This document shows, piece after piece, positions 35,592 to 48,300 of a DNA stretch of 64,000 nt (position 1 is the stretch's first letter; each line of letters begins with the position of its first letter). Made by a program: the position numbers and the translations under genes. The stretch comes from Ectocarpus siliculosus (lineage: Eukaryota > Sar > Phaeophyceae > Ectocarpales > Ectocarpaceae). The notes below the pieces were generated by a model. The model saw nothing but the letters and a program-made list of their open reading frames with translations, ran no database searches and was not told where the DNA came from. Where the stretch lies: positions 4,423,976 through 4,487,975 of the forward strand of contig FN649728.1 of the NCBI GenBank assembly GCA_000310025.1, in the 5' to 3' direction.

Positions 35592-37353
35592 GAGGCTGCC
35601 ACCGGGGGAAGTGCCGCCAGGTGTCCGTCACAACAAGACAAACTACCTCCTCCGTGGACGCGATGGAAGCCAATTGAGCTTCCAAGGGAGTTCCTATAGT
35701 ATGAAGCTTAGGAGTATTCCACAACGAATGGTCATGGAATGCTGTGGCAATCGTCTATATCGTATGCTCGTGTCACTCACGTAGAACGCCATGAATATTC
35801 CACGGTGTACCATGAAGTTTCACGATGTACCATTAACAAGCCAATATTCCATACAACTTCGTGGGTGTGCCGTGGATCGGGCCATGAATTTCACGGGTGA
35901 TATCGATGGGTAATCTATGGTGATCCACATGGTATATTACATTGGACTCCATGGGTGTCATTGACTCTGCCACATGGAGAATGACACGATAACTTCCACA
36001 GCGATTTCCACTGAAAATTCCATGAATAATCCACGGAATATTCCACAGAAGAATTGATATGCAGGGTGTCCTGTTGTTGTGTTATGCGTGGAATCCCCTC
36101 CCGAAAATCAACCCTTTCTCATGATATAGGAAGTACACAATAAACTGAAATCTTACGAGCACAGCAGCAGCAGCAGCCTCTGTCCAGGATGTATGTCCCA
36201 ATTGTCGTCTGTATGCCGCAACACGAGCAATACGTATCATGTATACCCCTTGTAGCTTCTTCGCCTAAGACAACACAATAGCTTGTACGAAGTTGGCGCG
36301 GAAGCATCAACCTAAGCTGTACACATGGTACAGCAGCAGAGAGTAGTAGTAGATAAAATCAGTTGAAAGGGTAGGGTTCCTGTTAGGTTTGGCGCTCGGA
36401 ATTCCGCCATGGAACTTTCTACGATTTCCACGGGGTGGATGGAAACTGGACGAGAGGCACGGTAAACCACGGAGTGCCACAGGATATTCCATGGAGACCC
36501 ACGGAAAATTCGATAGGAACTTCTTCCGTGGAATTCGCGGCGGAAATTTCCACAATTTTCCACGGCCATGCAACTCCATGGAGCATTCCACTATTACATG
36601 GAAATCCATGGAAGTCCATGCTGTTCATTGGCAGAGCGTGTGACTTTCCATGGAATTCCATGTGCTTCCGCGGCAAGACGTAGGTTCCGCCGTGGAATAC
36701 CATGGAGGCCCATGAATGTCCGCGGATTTTCTGTGGCGCGCTATGGAACCTCCGTGGACTTCCGTGGGGGCCTCATATTCCACGGAATGTTCCGCGTATT
36801 TGACATTTATGGAAGCGCCCACCACCTTGTGCATGGTAGCTTCAATATCATCCATGAAAGTAGATTCGATGGCTTCCGCGACTTCCACACCACCTTTTGA
36901 AGAAGTAAGTGACCAACTTTCCGTGGAAGGAAGCGGTCGGAGCCTTGATGGAAGATAGATATGGAACATTCCACCACTCACTGCTGTACTGCTGACATCG
37001 ACCCTGTACGAAATATTTCCTACCACGTACATGGATGTTCTGGACTTTTGCGTGCAAGCTTCCTCTTCCTTCCATGGGAGCTTCAATGAAAGGAGGATCA
37101 AGCCTGACAAATCTGAGACAGACGTAGTACAGGTCGTTTTTTTGTCGACCACACGGCGCGATCGACTGTAGGGAAGGGGCGTTGTTGTGCTTGTTCGGGA
37201 GAGACAGGTCTGACCTATGTGAGCTGAACATCACGTTCCAGGGGGCATGCACATGTTCAACAGATGTAGGCACAAAAAAACGATATCCCGAAAACCTGAG
37301 TGTCCCCCACCCGGGGGAAATCTCCCACACTTGTGACAAGTTTTGCTAAACCG
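35592..37353. repeat. Region rich in ccatggaa / ttccgtgg words
   Basis: From about 35690 to 36070 and 36395 to 37080 the words ccatgg, tccatgga, ccacgg and ttccgtgg recur many times in both orientations, with no fixed period. Open frames here are by-products of the repeated words. It resembles an old palindromic satellite or foldback element. Confidence 0.5.
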
Positions 37354-37700
37354 CCCATGGGACACCCATGGGTCACCCATGGGCCGCCCGTGAAGTGCCC
37401 ACCGTGGGCACTTCAGCCTAGTGTAGAACTTCTCCACCGGCATATGAACCTAGAACTTGGCCACCTGCACATCAACCTAAAACGTAGCCACCAGCGCCAA
37501 CCTAGCATGTATCGTGTGGGCTTGGAGTTAGGGCTAGGGTTAGCGTTAGGGTTGTGATCCGCTATATATAGTGCCCGTTCCAACGCAGATAATCTATTGT
37601 TTAGGAGTACAATGGATCGGTTGAAGGGCTCTCATTGGCCGCCTATGGGCTGCCAACGGGCTACCCATGGGCTGTCCATGGGCCTGACGGGGTGCCCATG
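37354..37700. repeat. CCCATGGG-rich palindromic repeats around a telomere-like stretch
   Basis: cccatggg and close variants occur repeatedly at 37354-37385 and 37640-37705. Between them, at 37527-37553, lie four degenerate ttaggg units in a row (gttagggctagggttagcg and on). A TATA-like ctatatata follows at 37562. Confidence 0.55.
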
Positions 37701-37930
37701 GGTCGTTTGGGAAAACTGTAGAAAGTGCGGGAGACCCCCCCCGGGGGGGGGGGGGGGGGGGGGGTACCCCTTTTTGGTTTCCCTTATTACTTTTCCCCTT
37801 GTCCCCCCCTCCCTTTTCAAAAGGAACCCCGGGGGGGGGGGGGGGGGGGTTGGCTATTGCCCCCCCCTCTGGATCAATTTTTCCCAACCCGTGCCCTGTC
37901 ATCTACACACACGGAAACACTCTCCGATTG

Positions 37931-38030
37931 NNNNNNNNNNNNNNNNNNNNNNNNNNNNNNNNNNNNNNNNNNNNNNNNNNNNNNNNNNNNNNNNNNNNNN
38001 NNNNNNNNNNNNNNNNNNNNNNNNNNNNNN
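37931..38030. other. Assembly gap (100 N)
   Basis: Exactly 100 N. Poly-G and poly-C runs at 37734-37762, 37829-37849 and 38031-38038 mark unreliable consensus around the gap, so local repeats here should be read with caution. Confidence 0.98.
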
Positions 38031-38036
38031 CCACCC

Positions 38037-38800
38037 CCCACAACATGATCTACTGGACCACCATTATGGTTGGCCCCCAAAAAAAAAAAACGAGGTAAAA
38101 AAAAAAAAACGGTAACCTGGTTGCCGAGTTCACGAAGTGACTTGGCTTGTTTTACAACGTCGTTGCCAAGCGACGAAAACCCAACCTCGATGGCAAACAT
38201 CGGGGGCGGCGGGGGGGGGTGTACTCAAAGTCGTGCATGCCGTAGTCGTTAGACCATTGACCTCGCATCCCTATAAAGCCGGGACGGAGCACGCCGGGTT
38301 CTCACTGGACCAGGCTCTCACATCACCAAGCGCGAAGCGCCGTGAGGTATTCGGCGAGTCGCATGAAGGGTGCGCTGCATCCTGGTAAGGGTGTTCGGCA
38401 TCTTGTGCTTACTTCCTTGCGTACGGATGACAGCTGCGTATGACTTAATTTATTTTCTGGTGCTTTCACTTCCAGAGTCAGTTAAAGCACTGTGTAACTG
38501 CCTCGAGGACGCTTGACCATTTTAACACAACGTGGTGCAATCATCCCCCGCGGAGTGAGGGTTCTCCACCCCGCACAACATGATCTACTCGACCACCATT
38601 ATGGTTACCGCCCAAAAAAAACAAAGGTAAAAACTATCTGGTAACCTGGTTGCCGAGTTCACGAAGTGACTTGGCTTGTTTTACATCGTCGTTGCCAAGC
38701 GACGAAAACCCAATCCCGGTGGCAAACACCGGGGGGGCGGCTTGTTTTACAACGTCGTTGCCAAGCGACGAAACCCAACCCCGATGGCAAACACCGGGGG
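38037..38800 (+). repeat. Direct duplication of about 165 bases, 537 bases apart, plus a partial third copy
   Basis: Segments at 38037-38205 and 38573-38736 share caacatgatctact, accaccattatggtt, an A-run, then gttgccgagttcacgaagtg and gacgaaaacccaa. A partial third copy follows at 38739-38798. Sequence between copies has a possible TATA box (tataaag at 38272). A retroelement end is possible but not shown. Confidence 0.75.
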
Positions 38801-41800
38801 GGCGCGGGGGGGGGGGGGGGGAATTTAAGAAAAATTTTTTCCCCCTGGTTTTTTTTTTTAATTCTTTGGCCTCCAACGCCTTCAAAAAGGCACGTCAAAA
38901 AATCCTGGTTAACCTGGGGGACAAAAAAAAAAGAAACGATGTGAAACACTTTATATGTTCCTAGAATGCCTGCGCTAGCAATGGACGTGTTGTTGCTGGA
39001 AAACCACACGACAATCATTATCCACATGCATGCTCCAACCAATTTTCGGTTAAGCTAAACGCCCGGAGCATGTAGCATCACGCCTCTACGCGCGTGAAAG
39101 AAGAACCTCAATGCTTAACGAAACCGCGGAACATGCGTCTCATGCAGGAGCTCGGAATTGTGCTCAGTGAGAGTGTTCCGTTCGCTCGCCGTTCCGCCCA
39201 CCATTTCCCGAAACTTTCGCACGCGAAAACACGCCAACAACAAACAGAACATCGAAAAACGCCGTTTCGGGGTGGGTGCGTTTACGCCCCCTCGATAGCT
39301 GACCTCAGGCTTCTCTTCCATCTCCTTCTCCCCCCCCTTAACCCTACTTCTCCCCCCCTCCCTCTTCCTCTCACCGCCCTCTTCCCCTCGTCGCTTGACT
39401 CCGAGTCTGCTTCTACTGCGCGCCGAGAACGTTCTTGGCTAGTCTTGCGCCGCAACAGCCCGGGCTAGGCCTACAGCGCTCCCCTCTAAGGGTGCGCTGA
39501 TTGTGCTCTCCCTCTCGTCGTCTGTTGGTGTGTGCTACGCAGTACTGCAGGCGCGGCGAACGCGCACGGGCAAGCGCACACGGCTACGGGACACACAGAT
39601 GCGCAATAACCCCCACCGTTACACGTTTACCTTTCATGTATAGGATTTTCGTGTGGCGTTGGGGGAGCCCCCACCCAAAAAAACTTTCTCCAACAAAAGA
39701 AATCGGGGAGCTAGTAGGTGTAGAAGAATGTTTTTCGTGCGCCCTTGATGCTTAGGGTACTACACATCCTTCGAGATTTCCTCCCGGTCAATCCCTACTC
39801 TCAATCCCAAACTACACCACTTCCGGCGCCACTCTAACTATCCCTAACCCCCCCTGAAGATCACTCATACATTGACATACATGCAGATTCCAGAACATTG
39901 CTCAAATAATTCCTGCAAAGATGATCTCAAGAAGGATCCAAAGATTTCAATGACTCTTTTCGCAAAGCTGCAGGAACACCTCCAGCCTGCTCGCTACGCC
40001 ACCACCGCTTTTCTGAGACAAGACCGCGCTAAGCCCAGATAGACTCAGATGGGTTTCCTCACAACAAGTGGGAGAGGACAAAAAAGAAACTGCACTCATA
40101 GATGTATAGATTGAGACTAAATAAACGAATCCCAGGCACAAACAAAGGTGTAGTGGCGGGCACCACGACTGAGTTAACGAGGATGGCTACACTAGGGAGT
40201 CAAAACACAACTAGCTGGATCCGCAAGAATACGGAAGCTGATAACACGGACGGCTGGGGTAATGTCCTAAAAACGAACATGTGTGCCGGGTTCTTGATTG
40301 GGGGACAGATATGAAGGAACTGATTGTGTTATAGTAAGAACGAAAAAACAAACAATAGGATTATGTCTCCAGGTGCGTAGATGACAAGGCACGGGTTCGG
40401 AAAAATTCATCCAGAGTGGGGCGCAATAGCCAACCCAAAGGCAACCAACAAAGGGCTCCAAAACGAGCACGGCCGACCAAACAACCGGTGAGGTAAGAAA
40501 AGGGAACCAGAAGAACGTTACTTGAGATGGACCACGGGCAGAAGCAAGCCATCAATGACACGGTCCAACACAAAGCACAAAAAAGGTATGGCAATCGCGA
40601 CCAAAAAGAAAATGGTTACCTTACGCTAGAGCAAAAACGTACGATAGAACTCGTAGCGCCAACAATGAGAGCCAGCAGTTCACAGCAAGTCACAGCAAGC
40701 GGCCGGGACGTCCCATGTCTAGCGTGGAAAGGCCACAGCACATTTAAACACACCTAGAGAAGAAAATGCAAACAACCATATACCGACAAACAACATGAAA
40801 CCACGATCACAAGGGAATTAGTCAACATAAGTTTTTTGGTGATTGAGGAGAGGACCAGATAGGAGGGCGACCATGAGCGTCGGCGAAACTGCGGAAGACG
40901 CCTCCGGGGCGAGGTGGGTACCGGTGCATGACACACGGGCAGCATGCCCCCTAAACGATGAAGGTGTAGAAAGGTCTACGGAAACTTACCAATCGCTGCA
41001 GACCTCGCAACGGGAGTATGGGGTCGATCAAATTCACTACCAACGGCGGTGGACAGCTGTGAACAAGTCTCCATATTCCCAATAGCTGTGTTTGGTACTT
41101 GGGCTAAGCAGAAGAACGTGAGAAAATCTATGTAACAATTGTATCTGACGTTTCTTGCCGAAGAGGGGACGAAAGGGTCAGGAAGTAGCGGTTATCGGAA
41201 AAAATGTGTGCGGCATGAAATGTCGCGCGATCACCTCCTTGCCGTTGCTTTATCAACACATCTCACGTCTCAGAATTGCATGCATCGAGGACAACGTTCT
41301 GCTTCAAAAGCGAGGACCGAGACATATATGTGTGAACGATCGTTGTTTCCAGTTCGCCGGAAGGAGGGCACAGTGTTCTTGTACGGGCATATAACAATAT
41401 TCCCGTTTTAGATTTCGACGTTGATGTTACGACTGCACCTTACACAACTTCTTGAACTGATTGAAATATTTAAAAGTCTACGAACAAGAACGGGAACGAT
41501 TTCAATCTCTTGGCAGCCTGGGTCAACAAATACACTACGGCACCTGCCGAATTTGCAAGATATAGTCTACAGTGCGAGGAGCAATTCAAAGACTCTTTAG
41601 AAGAGCATGCTCGCGGACAACTCCGCGCACGCCTTCCACCCATTCCCCTTCTTACCCGGCTCTTTACTTCTTCTTGATATCTAGAACATACGGTGTGCTT
41701 TGGAAGTGCTTGCGCTGGTGACTAGTCGAAACGGTAACACGAGTGCTGCTACAACATGCGCGCGACATCGCTGGGGTGCAGCATTCAACCACACACAACC

Positions 41801-41998
41801 AAACAGTTACTCACACAACCACAACAGTTACACCTTAGTGACCCCATTTCACAAAGTGTGGTAACACCCCTCCCGTTCCACCTTTCCCGACCTCGAGTGT
41901 ATCAATCATTCCGACACAGTACAGGTAGGACCGCCGTAACCAAAAACGGCGTAGTTGATCAGTACACCACGGGTCGATGGGCTAGTGTGGTGGGCCGA
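38801..41998. other. No gene recognised downstream of gene E
   Basis: A pyrimidine-rich tract at about 39300-39400 is the only strong compositional feature. Open frames are short and without domain signals. The right arm of the inverted repeat lies at 40373-40434. Confidence 0.5.
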
Positions 41999-44900
41999 TC
42001 AGAGAAGATCGTTCTTGGCGTTGAAGAAGAACCCGACGGCGACGGTAGCGGCCACGCCGAAGACTGTGGTGCCGAACGACGAACGCGCGAAAAATCCAGA
42101 AGCCCCGCTGGTGACGGGGGCTGGGGTTGGGGCCGTGTCGGTCTCTTCTGTGGAACAACGAACGCACAGAGAGCAACCGGTTTCCGAAGGAAGTTAGTTT
42201 GAGATTGACATCCTACGGGGGAAAGCTCATGGATAACGACCTCGCAGAACATGTCAAGAGCGCCGGTATTCCGGGTGCATTGGCGGAGCAGAGTTGTGCT
42301 GTAATGTACACTCTACAGTAGGTAATTGCGATTGCAGCACCCTCACGTCGAAAAATAACGTTTTCGGCGTACACTATATGTACCTTCTGTGCAGCACTCG
42401 GCGGCGGTGCATGTGGCGGCAGCGCATACCGTGGTGTCCGCGCTTGCAGTGGTGTCGTCCTCGCAGTCGGTGTCGTACAAGGCGCATGTGTCTGCGGTGG
42501 AGAGCAATGACAATGTGAACACACGCGTGTAAAGGCTCAACGGCGAACAGGGGCGTGTTTCATTATTGAGTTTCGGAGAAGGAAGGGTTACAGTCGACAG
42601 TATGCAGAACACGCCAGGGCCATACTGCGCGATACGACTCTACCAGACAAAAGATGTCACGAGATCTCCTCCGCGAAGCCTTGGGCAGTGCGCGAAACGT
42701 CGGGGGTATAGATACACCTGTCTACGCCCAATGTGGCACAAGAGTCATCTACGGCGGAGGCACAACGAGCTTCATGCAAGGCCTTGTGTGAAAAAACACT
42801 GACTCCAATAACAGATGAAAACCAAGCACCGCCCTTACATCCACAGCATTCGGCAGCGGTGCACTCGTCGCCGGCGCATTCGGTGGTATCGGCGAACGCA
42901 GAGGTGCCGTCCGCGCAGGCCGTGTCGTAAGAGGCACACGTGGCTGGCCAACGGAAACATGCGAACGACGAGCGAGAACGCAAGTACCGGTTCAGGGTAA
43001 AACACGGAACGGAAGCAAAATGTTTATAGAGGTTCCGCATGAGCAACGCATGGCTAACTATCATCGTTCACATCGTGATTCGGGAACGGCGCTTCCCGTA
43101 TGCCATCTACAACGCTTATGTGCCGATAGTGGCATCCGTTTGCGTTTGTGCGGATCATCCGCTTGCGGAAGCATTGACTGGAGCTGTATGCCCAACCTGG
43201 CGTCGGCAAAGGCCCTACGCACTACTTACCTATGCAGCATTCGGTGGCGGTGCACTCGTCGGCGGCGCATTCGGTCGTATCGGCGGCCGCAATAAACCCG
43301 GTTGCGCAATCAGTGTCGTACAACGCACACGTGACTGGCGGACAAGGACGACGGCGCAACAAAGAACGCGGGCGTGCACAGATTGTTACGGGGCAAGCTC
43401 AAGAGGAAGCCATGTAACCGTTCGACGAGGAGATGATCGTCAAAGTGCGCGTGCCCACGTCGTCGATTTTCAGAGCACCACCGAATTGCGCGTTGCTTTC
43501 ACAAAAATACATCGTCACGAGATTTTCACGTGACATGCGCTGCCCCGTGGACCACGACCTCTTTGCTGCCACCGTTGTCAGGGATGTGGTGTCCGCTCAT
43601 TCCCGCCAAGTGATTGCATGCGCTCAAGCGCATGTGAAGAGCCTTGTCCTGTGTTGTGCTACGCGTCGAGCGTCAGCACACCACTTGGGCGCAATACATG
43701 ACGCCTACGTCAGACAGCACGCACTTCACTCACCTCCGCAGCACTCGTCGGCGGTGCAGTCGGCGGCGGCACACGTGGTGGTGTCGATGAACACCGAAGT
43801 GCCGTCCGCACAGGCGGTGTCGTACAAGGCGCACGTAACTACGAGACGAACCCGCCCGCCCGGCAGATGAACAACGGCGTAGCAAATAAAGGGAAGGCCA
43901 TTGGTCAGGGGCGCGTTTTCGGCAACATTCCAGGTGAGGGGTTGACAAGAAATGTAAGCCGTAAAATTCACACCAGACAACTGTACAGAAAACTAGTGAG
44001 CTACACAGCGAAGGGGACACACGTCGCTGCACCCCCTCCCTTGAACATATCCTACCACCGACACCCGGACGTTTGTACCCCTACCTCCGCAGCATTCAGC
44101 AGCGGTGCACTCGTCCTCGGCGCACTCGGTGGAATCGGCGAAGGCTGAAGTGTCGTCGGCGCAGGCGGTGTCGTAAGAGGCACACGTGGTCGGGACTGCC
44201 GGGCAACACAGGCGACAGGCGAACGGCGACGGGAAAAGGACGCGCGTAGATTCAGGTATATGCGGACGCGAACGAAGAGCACGGCGTCAAGGGCCTACAG
44301 ATGACCTACAATTGGCTTAAGAACACCAGTGTGCACATTGCGCTGTAAGAGAGAGAGATAATGAGATAGATACACGCAGCATAGGGCTTAATTCAACGCC
44401 GTAGTAGTCAGGTCACCTACCGGCGGTACACGTAAGCGTGTCGTCATCCCCGTCCACGTCTTCGTAGTCGGTTGCGCAAGCATCGCACACAAACGTGTCG
44501 TCGGTCGTGTCGGAGTCCATGTAGCCTGTCGCGCACGTGTCGCAGGTAACCGTGGTCTCGACATCGTCCGAGTCCGCGTAGCCCGTCGCGCAAGCGTCGC
44601 AGGTGACTGTGGCCGCGACATCGTCCGTGTCCATGTAGCCCGTCGCGCAAGCATCGCAGCTGAGGGCGTCTGAGTCAGTCGCGTCCGTGTAGCCAGACGG
44701 GCACTCTGTTGTACGGCAGGCGGCAGTTGTGAACATTCAGTTGGCGATGACAGCGGTCGAAGGGAAGGGGAAGCGCGACGACAGAAATTGGGATGTTGCT
44801 TCTGTAGTATCACGATGTATCGTAGGTGGGACCATGTGTCGTCGTTATTTATGTTGTTCGCCTTTGTGTGGCGTGGAGGATGTCTGAGGAAGACGGAAAC

Positions 44901-45366
44901 TCGTATCCCGATCAAGGGTACGGATAAGGAGATACATCGACAGAGGCGAGGACCACAGAGATCAGGACAGTCTTGTAAAGCCTGATGAAATACAAAATCG
45001 AATCAGCCGCAGCAGTAGGAGCACGATATCCCTGCTGGCCATGTACTGACGTCGTCTACAGTACTGTAGTGATTGTGATTATCATGCAGAACGAGCTGTA
45101 GGAATCGCCAGGTGCAGCGCTATTTCCCACATGGGAACAAGTGGGTACAACAAGATCGCACACACTCAGAACTCATGGTGGTACACGGTTGACTCACCAC
45201 AGCACTCGGTGGAAAGGCATGCGTCGGCGGCGCAGTCGATATCCGCGGGAGTGGCGAGCGCAGCAAGATCGTCCCCGCAGCCGGCGGCGAAGTCGTTTTC
45301 ACAGTCACTTGCGTCAACCCGTAACACAGCCAGTGCAGAAACCATCAGAATCTGGATAAACTTCAT
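41999..45366 (-). CDS. Gene E: eight-exon secreted or tethered protein with repeated six-cysteine CC-modules
   Basis: Minus-strand exons 45366-45198, 44705-44421, 44195-44085, 43838-43734, 43334-43230, 42943-42839, 42491-42384 and 42147-41999 join in phase 1 at every junction and give 378 residues. Exon 1 has a signal peptide (MKFIQILMVSALAVLRVDA) and a first CC-module ending STECC. Exon 2 opens ECPSGYTD and carries four C-x-x-C-A-T-(G/D)-Y-x-D repeats of about 24 residues, resembling the cysteine-rich repeats of ephrin-receptor-like domains. Exons 3-7 each encode one module of the type TC(A)xYDTxCxDGT ... TTxCAAxxCTAxECC. Exon 8 encodes an APTPAPV stalk and a hydrophobic end (FFARSSFG, TTVFGVAATVAVGFFF) closely related to those of gene D and pseudogene C. 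All internal exons are phase 1-1 cassettes. The tail could be a membrane anchor or a GPI signal. Ligand unknown. Confidence 0.75.
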
Positions 45367-48300
45367 GGTTAGGTGATGTACGTTCTGTGCCTAAAAGGAG
45401 GAGTTGGGAAAGACGGGCACGACGGAGGAGACAGCAGAAGCAGAGGCAGCACCACAGAAAAATGGGCGAGAAGAAGGGTGGCGTATTACGACGTTGGGTG
45501 ATCGGACTGCTTTGGGCTTTTTCCAGCAGTTTGTTGGAAGAAAACACCAACAGCAGCAATGTCAGCATCAACAACAAAGCATTTGTGCCGCCAAGCATGA
45601 TTCTGTTGCGTTTGTGGTACTGAACGGGCAAACGAATAACCGATCTGAGGGTATCATGAAAGAAAGTTGATATGCTGCCCGGTCGCTGCACAGTATACTG
45701 TAGTCTGTCAAGTCTGGAGAGCTGCACATTTGATCTGACTTACAATGAATAGAACACGAAAACGAGGTCCGCCACGTCGAAAAACGTGTAACGTATATAC
45801 TGTACCAGTAGTATCCATTCACGTCATCCCGCTTGCTCGAGCACACAAAGATTCCACGCGCATTCAAGGAGCGCTAACATTGGTCTGAAACTTACACTGT
45901 AGTCGCAGATAGGGAATGCACGATCTCTCTCTCTCTCTCTCTCTGGGGTCTAAAACACGTGAGTGTCGATGGTTGACACTCCCTTTCCTACAAGTATGTA
46001 GGCTCGAGTACAGCAAAGTGTGTTCTCCGTGTACAGCATTCATGTCTACTACAGTTCACCGGCCCAAACATCGTGAGTTCCACTTCCCGACTTCAGGATG
46101 AAGACTACTGTAGTCTGTCGTGCACACGTAGGAAAGTCCATGTTCCTGTCGAAAGGGAAGACAGAATAACGCCAGCACAGCCCGTGCGACGTTTTTCGGT
46201 AGCTGGCATACACCCGGGTACCCGTACCCGAAGCGTTGTGGAGCGTTGACTAACGTGGAAGTGGGGACAGATCGTCGTGCGTACGTCTACAACAAAGTGT
46301 ACGAGAAATGAGCTCCAACCTATCAGCCTCTGCTCTTGCATGCACACACAGACTCGTAGCACGAAGTGAACTACATGTTTGGTTGCACCCTAGAGTTACC
46401 ACTCGTGTTCCCTACAGGTTGCCTACAGGCTACTACAACTATCATAGTCTACTGCCGCCCAACTGCGTCTGTTGGAATACATGCCGTACGCGCGTTCCCC
46501 TCGAGGCACAGAAAATGTGACAGAGAGAAAAACGACTCAAACTCGACGCCCATCAGACACTTCATTCTTGTCAGTACCGAGCACCTACTCTGGGTGTAAT
46601 CTACAGTTGTATAAATGCGAAAACACTGTACCTGACGGTGAAGGGAAGAAAGGAGAGGGGCGAGAGTTTGTGCGACCTGCGAGCACGCAAGAGCACGCGT
46701 TGAACTTCGGAGAAATCATCCATCAAACAGTTCGTTACGCAAATGCGGTGCAATAACCTGCATCGCCCAATCACCCGATCGGACTTGCCGTCCTGGTCGT
46801 CCACGCGCGCTTTTCTTTGGATCAGCTTGGTCGGCTTGTCGGTAGATAAACGGTTTCACAGCAAGCTCAACAATGATTGGTCGAAAGGTTCCACCGCATG
46901 CTGTGCGCTGGCTAGCACCTTCTCGCCACTAGCTTCTTCGGGGTGGCTACCTGTGAATCTTTTTTCCTCACCGGGCACTTACATACCAGACTCAATCTCA
47001 AACTGCAGCAGCACTATAAGTTCAAGCAGGTGAGGGGCCATTCATCATTGCCCAGTTGCCCACGGGTTCTTCCAGAGTCCGAGGTGGGACTGTCGTATCC
47101 TCATGTGGTGACGTCAGAGTACCTGAAATTTGCATATATGCAGCAGTTTGTATTCAACCTTTGTTTTGTTCCATCAAAACCATATTGTTGGCCGCATACG
47201 CATGCATGTGCCCAATCCATCTTTTGCCCTCTGTAGACCATTCTCACGCCATTGATATGTATTTGGCAAACGACGCGGAAGGTGTCGTTGGTGGTTGTGA
47301 ACAAGATTCTATCGCAGTACATGTAGTCTATCTGCTATACTACTGCGGATGTGGCTTGGAATTCATCATGCACGGCGATCTCCTCTGCCCTAAATCCTTA
47401 AAATCCAACCCATCAACTCGGTCTCCGGGTCGTATCGGTTTGCTCTCTCTCTGTTCATGTTTGAATTTCTTTGCCACGGTTTGGATTGCTATTATTGCTC
47501 AGTCATCGTTTGTCACTGCGCCCGAAAGAGTCTCCACGCGAGCAAGAGCACGTGCGCAGACCTCCCCAGAAAGAACCGGAATGCAAAAGGGTGATTGTGT
47601 TAGCTTGGGCTTAATGTTTGCAGATGCAACACTAATAACACACCATTTTGTCACCAACCGTGGTGGCTGCTGCTATGTATTGGAGTTGAGCAGGTCACGC
47701 ATGTTTACAGCCTTTTGGCCATTACACAGACAGTTGTTTACGGCCTTTGAGTCTGTGTTCGTAGTACCCGGAGAGAGGTCGAGAAGGGCACGTCGCCAGT
47801 TATTGCCCGGGAATTATCTTCGTCCATTTGTAGGTCTTCTTGATAGGACTGGGAGTGGACTCAAACATCGACAGCGTTGTAGTATGCGTATAACGGATGA
47901 CGCGTGAATACACCATATATCAGGCGTCGTGCAAAGATTATTTAGAGGCTTCTCCGCAGGGTAGGTATAGCACGCACTGTATCTCTTGCGAGTATTGACA
48001 CCCGCAGTGGCAACTACACGGTTTCAATATATATATATATTAACGAATACTTGTAGGAGAGGAACGACAATTATATCAAACCTGTTGGCCAGCGCCCCCG
48101 TACGTTGGCGAGGTCACTTCATAGCCCTCTCTAATGGTTTCAGGCTAGTCTAGCGACCTACAGTACCGCAGTCCTGCTACGTGTTCTTCGTCATGAATGT
48201 CCTAAGGGGATACATACGCGATGACAATATTCAACTCGTGACCACGATTTTCCAACGACAATGCAAAAGTCCTTAGACAAAAACGAACACCTCAGCTCGT

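Larger units (their letters stand above)
37849..40434. repeat. Inverted repeat pair enclosing about 2.6 kb
   Basis: 37849-37910 (gttggctattgc, then ctctggatcaatttttc, then cccgtgcc) matches the reverse complement of 40373-40434 with roughly 54 of 62 positions identical. The enclosed sequence holds the gap and the 38.0/38.6 kb duplication. It may be a foldback element or two copies of one repeat in opposite orientation. Confidence 0.6.

Noticed and set aside
36307-37152. Several overlapping frames between 36.3 and 37.2 kb
   Set aside because: They are by-products of repeated ccatgg/ttccgtgg words on both strands.
37594-38115. Pro- and Gly-rich frames around the second gap
   Set aside because: They arise from poly-G and poly-C runs and N bases at the gap.
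47056-47907. 283-codon open frame with GLMFADATLI
   Set aside because: The match to reverse transcriptase is one short motif with a catalytic Asp replaced. The rest shows no expected motif order or codon pattern.
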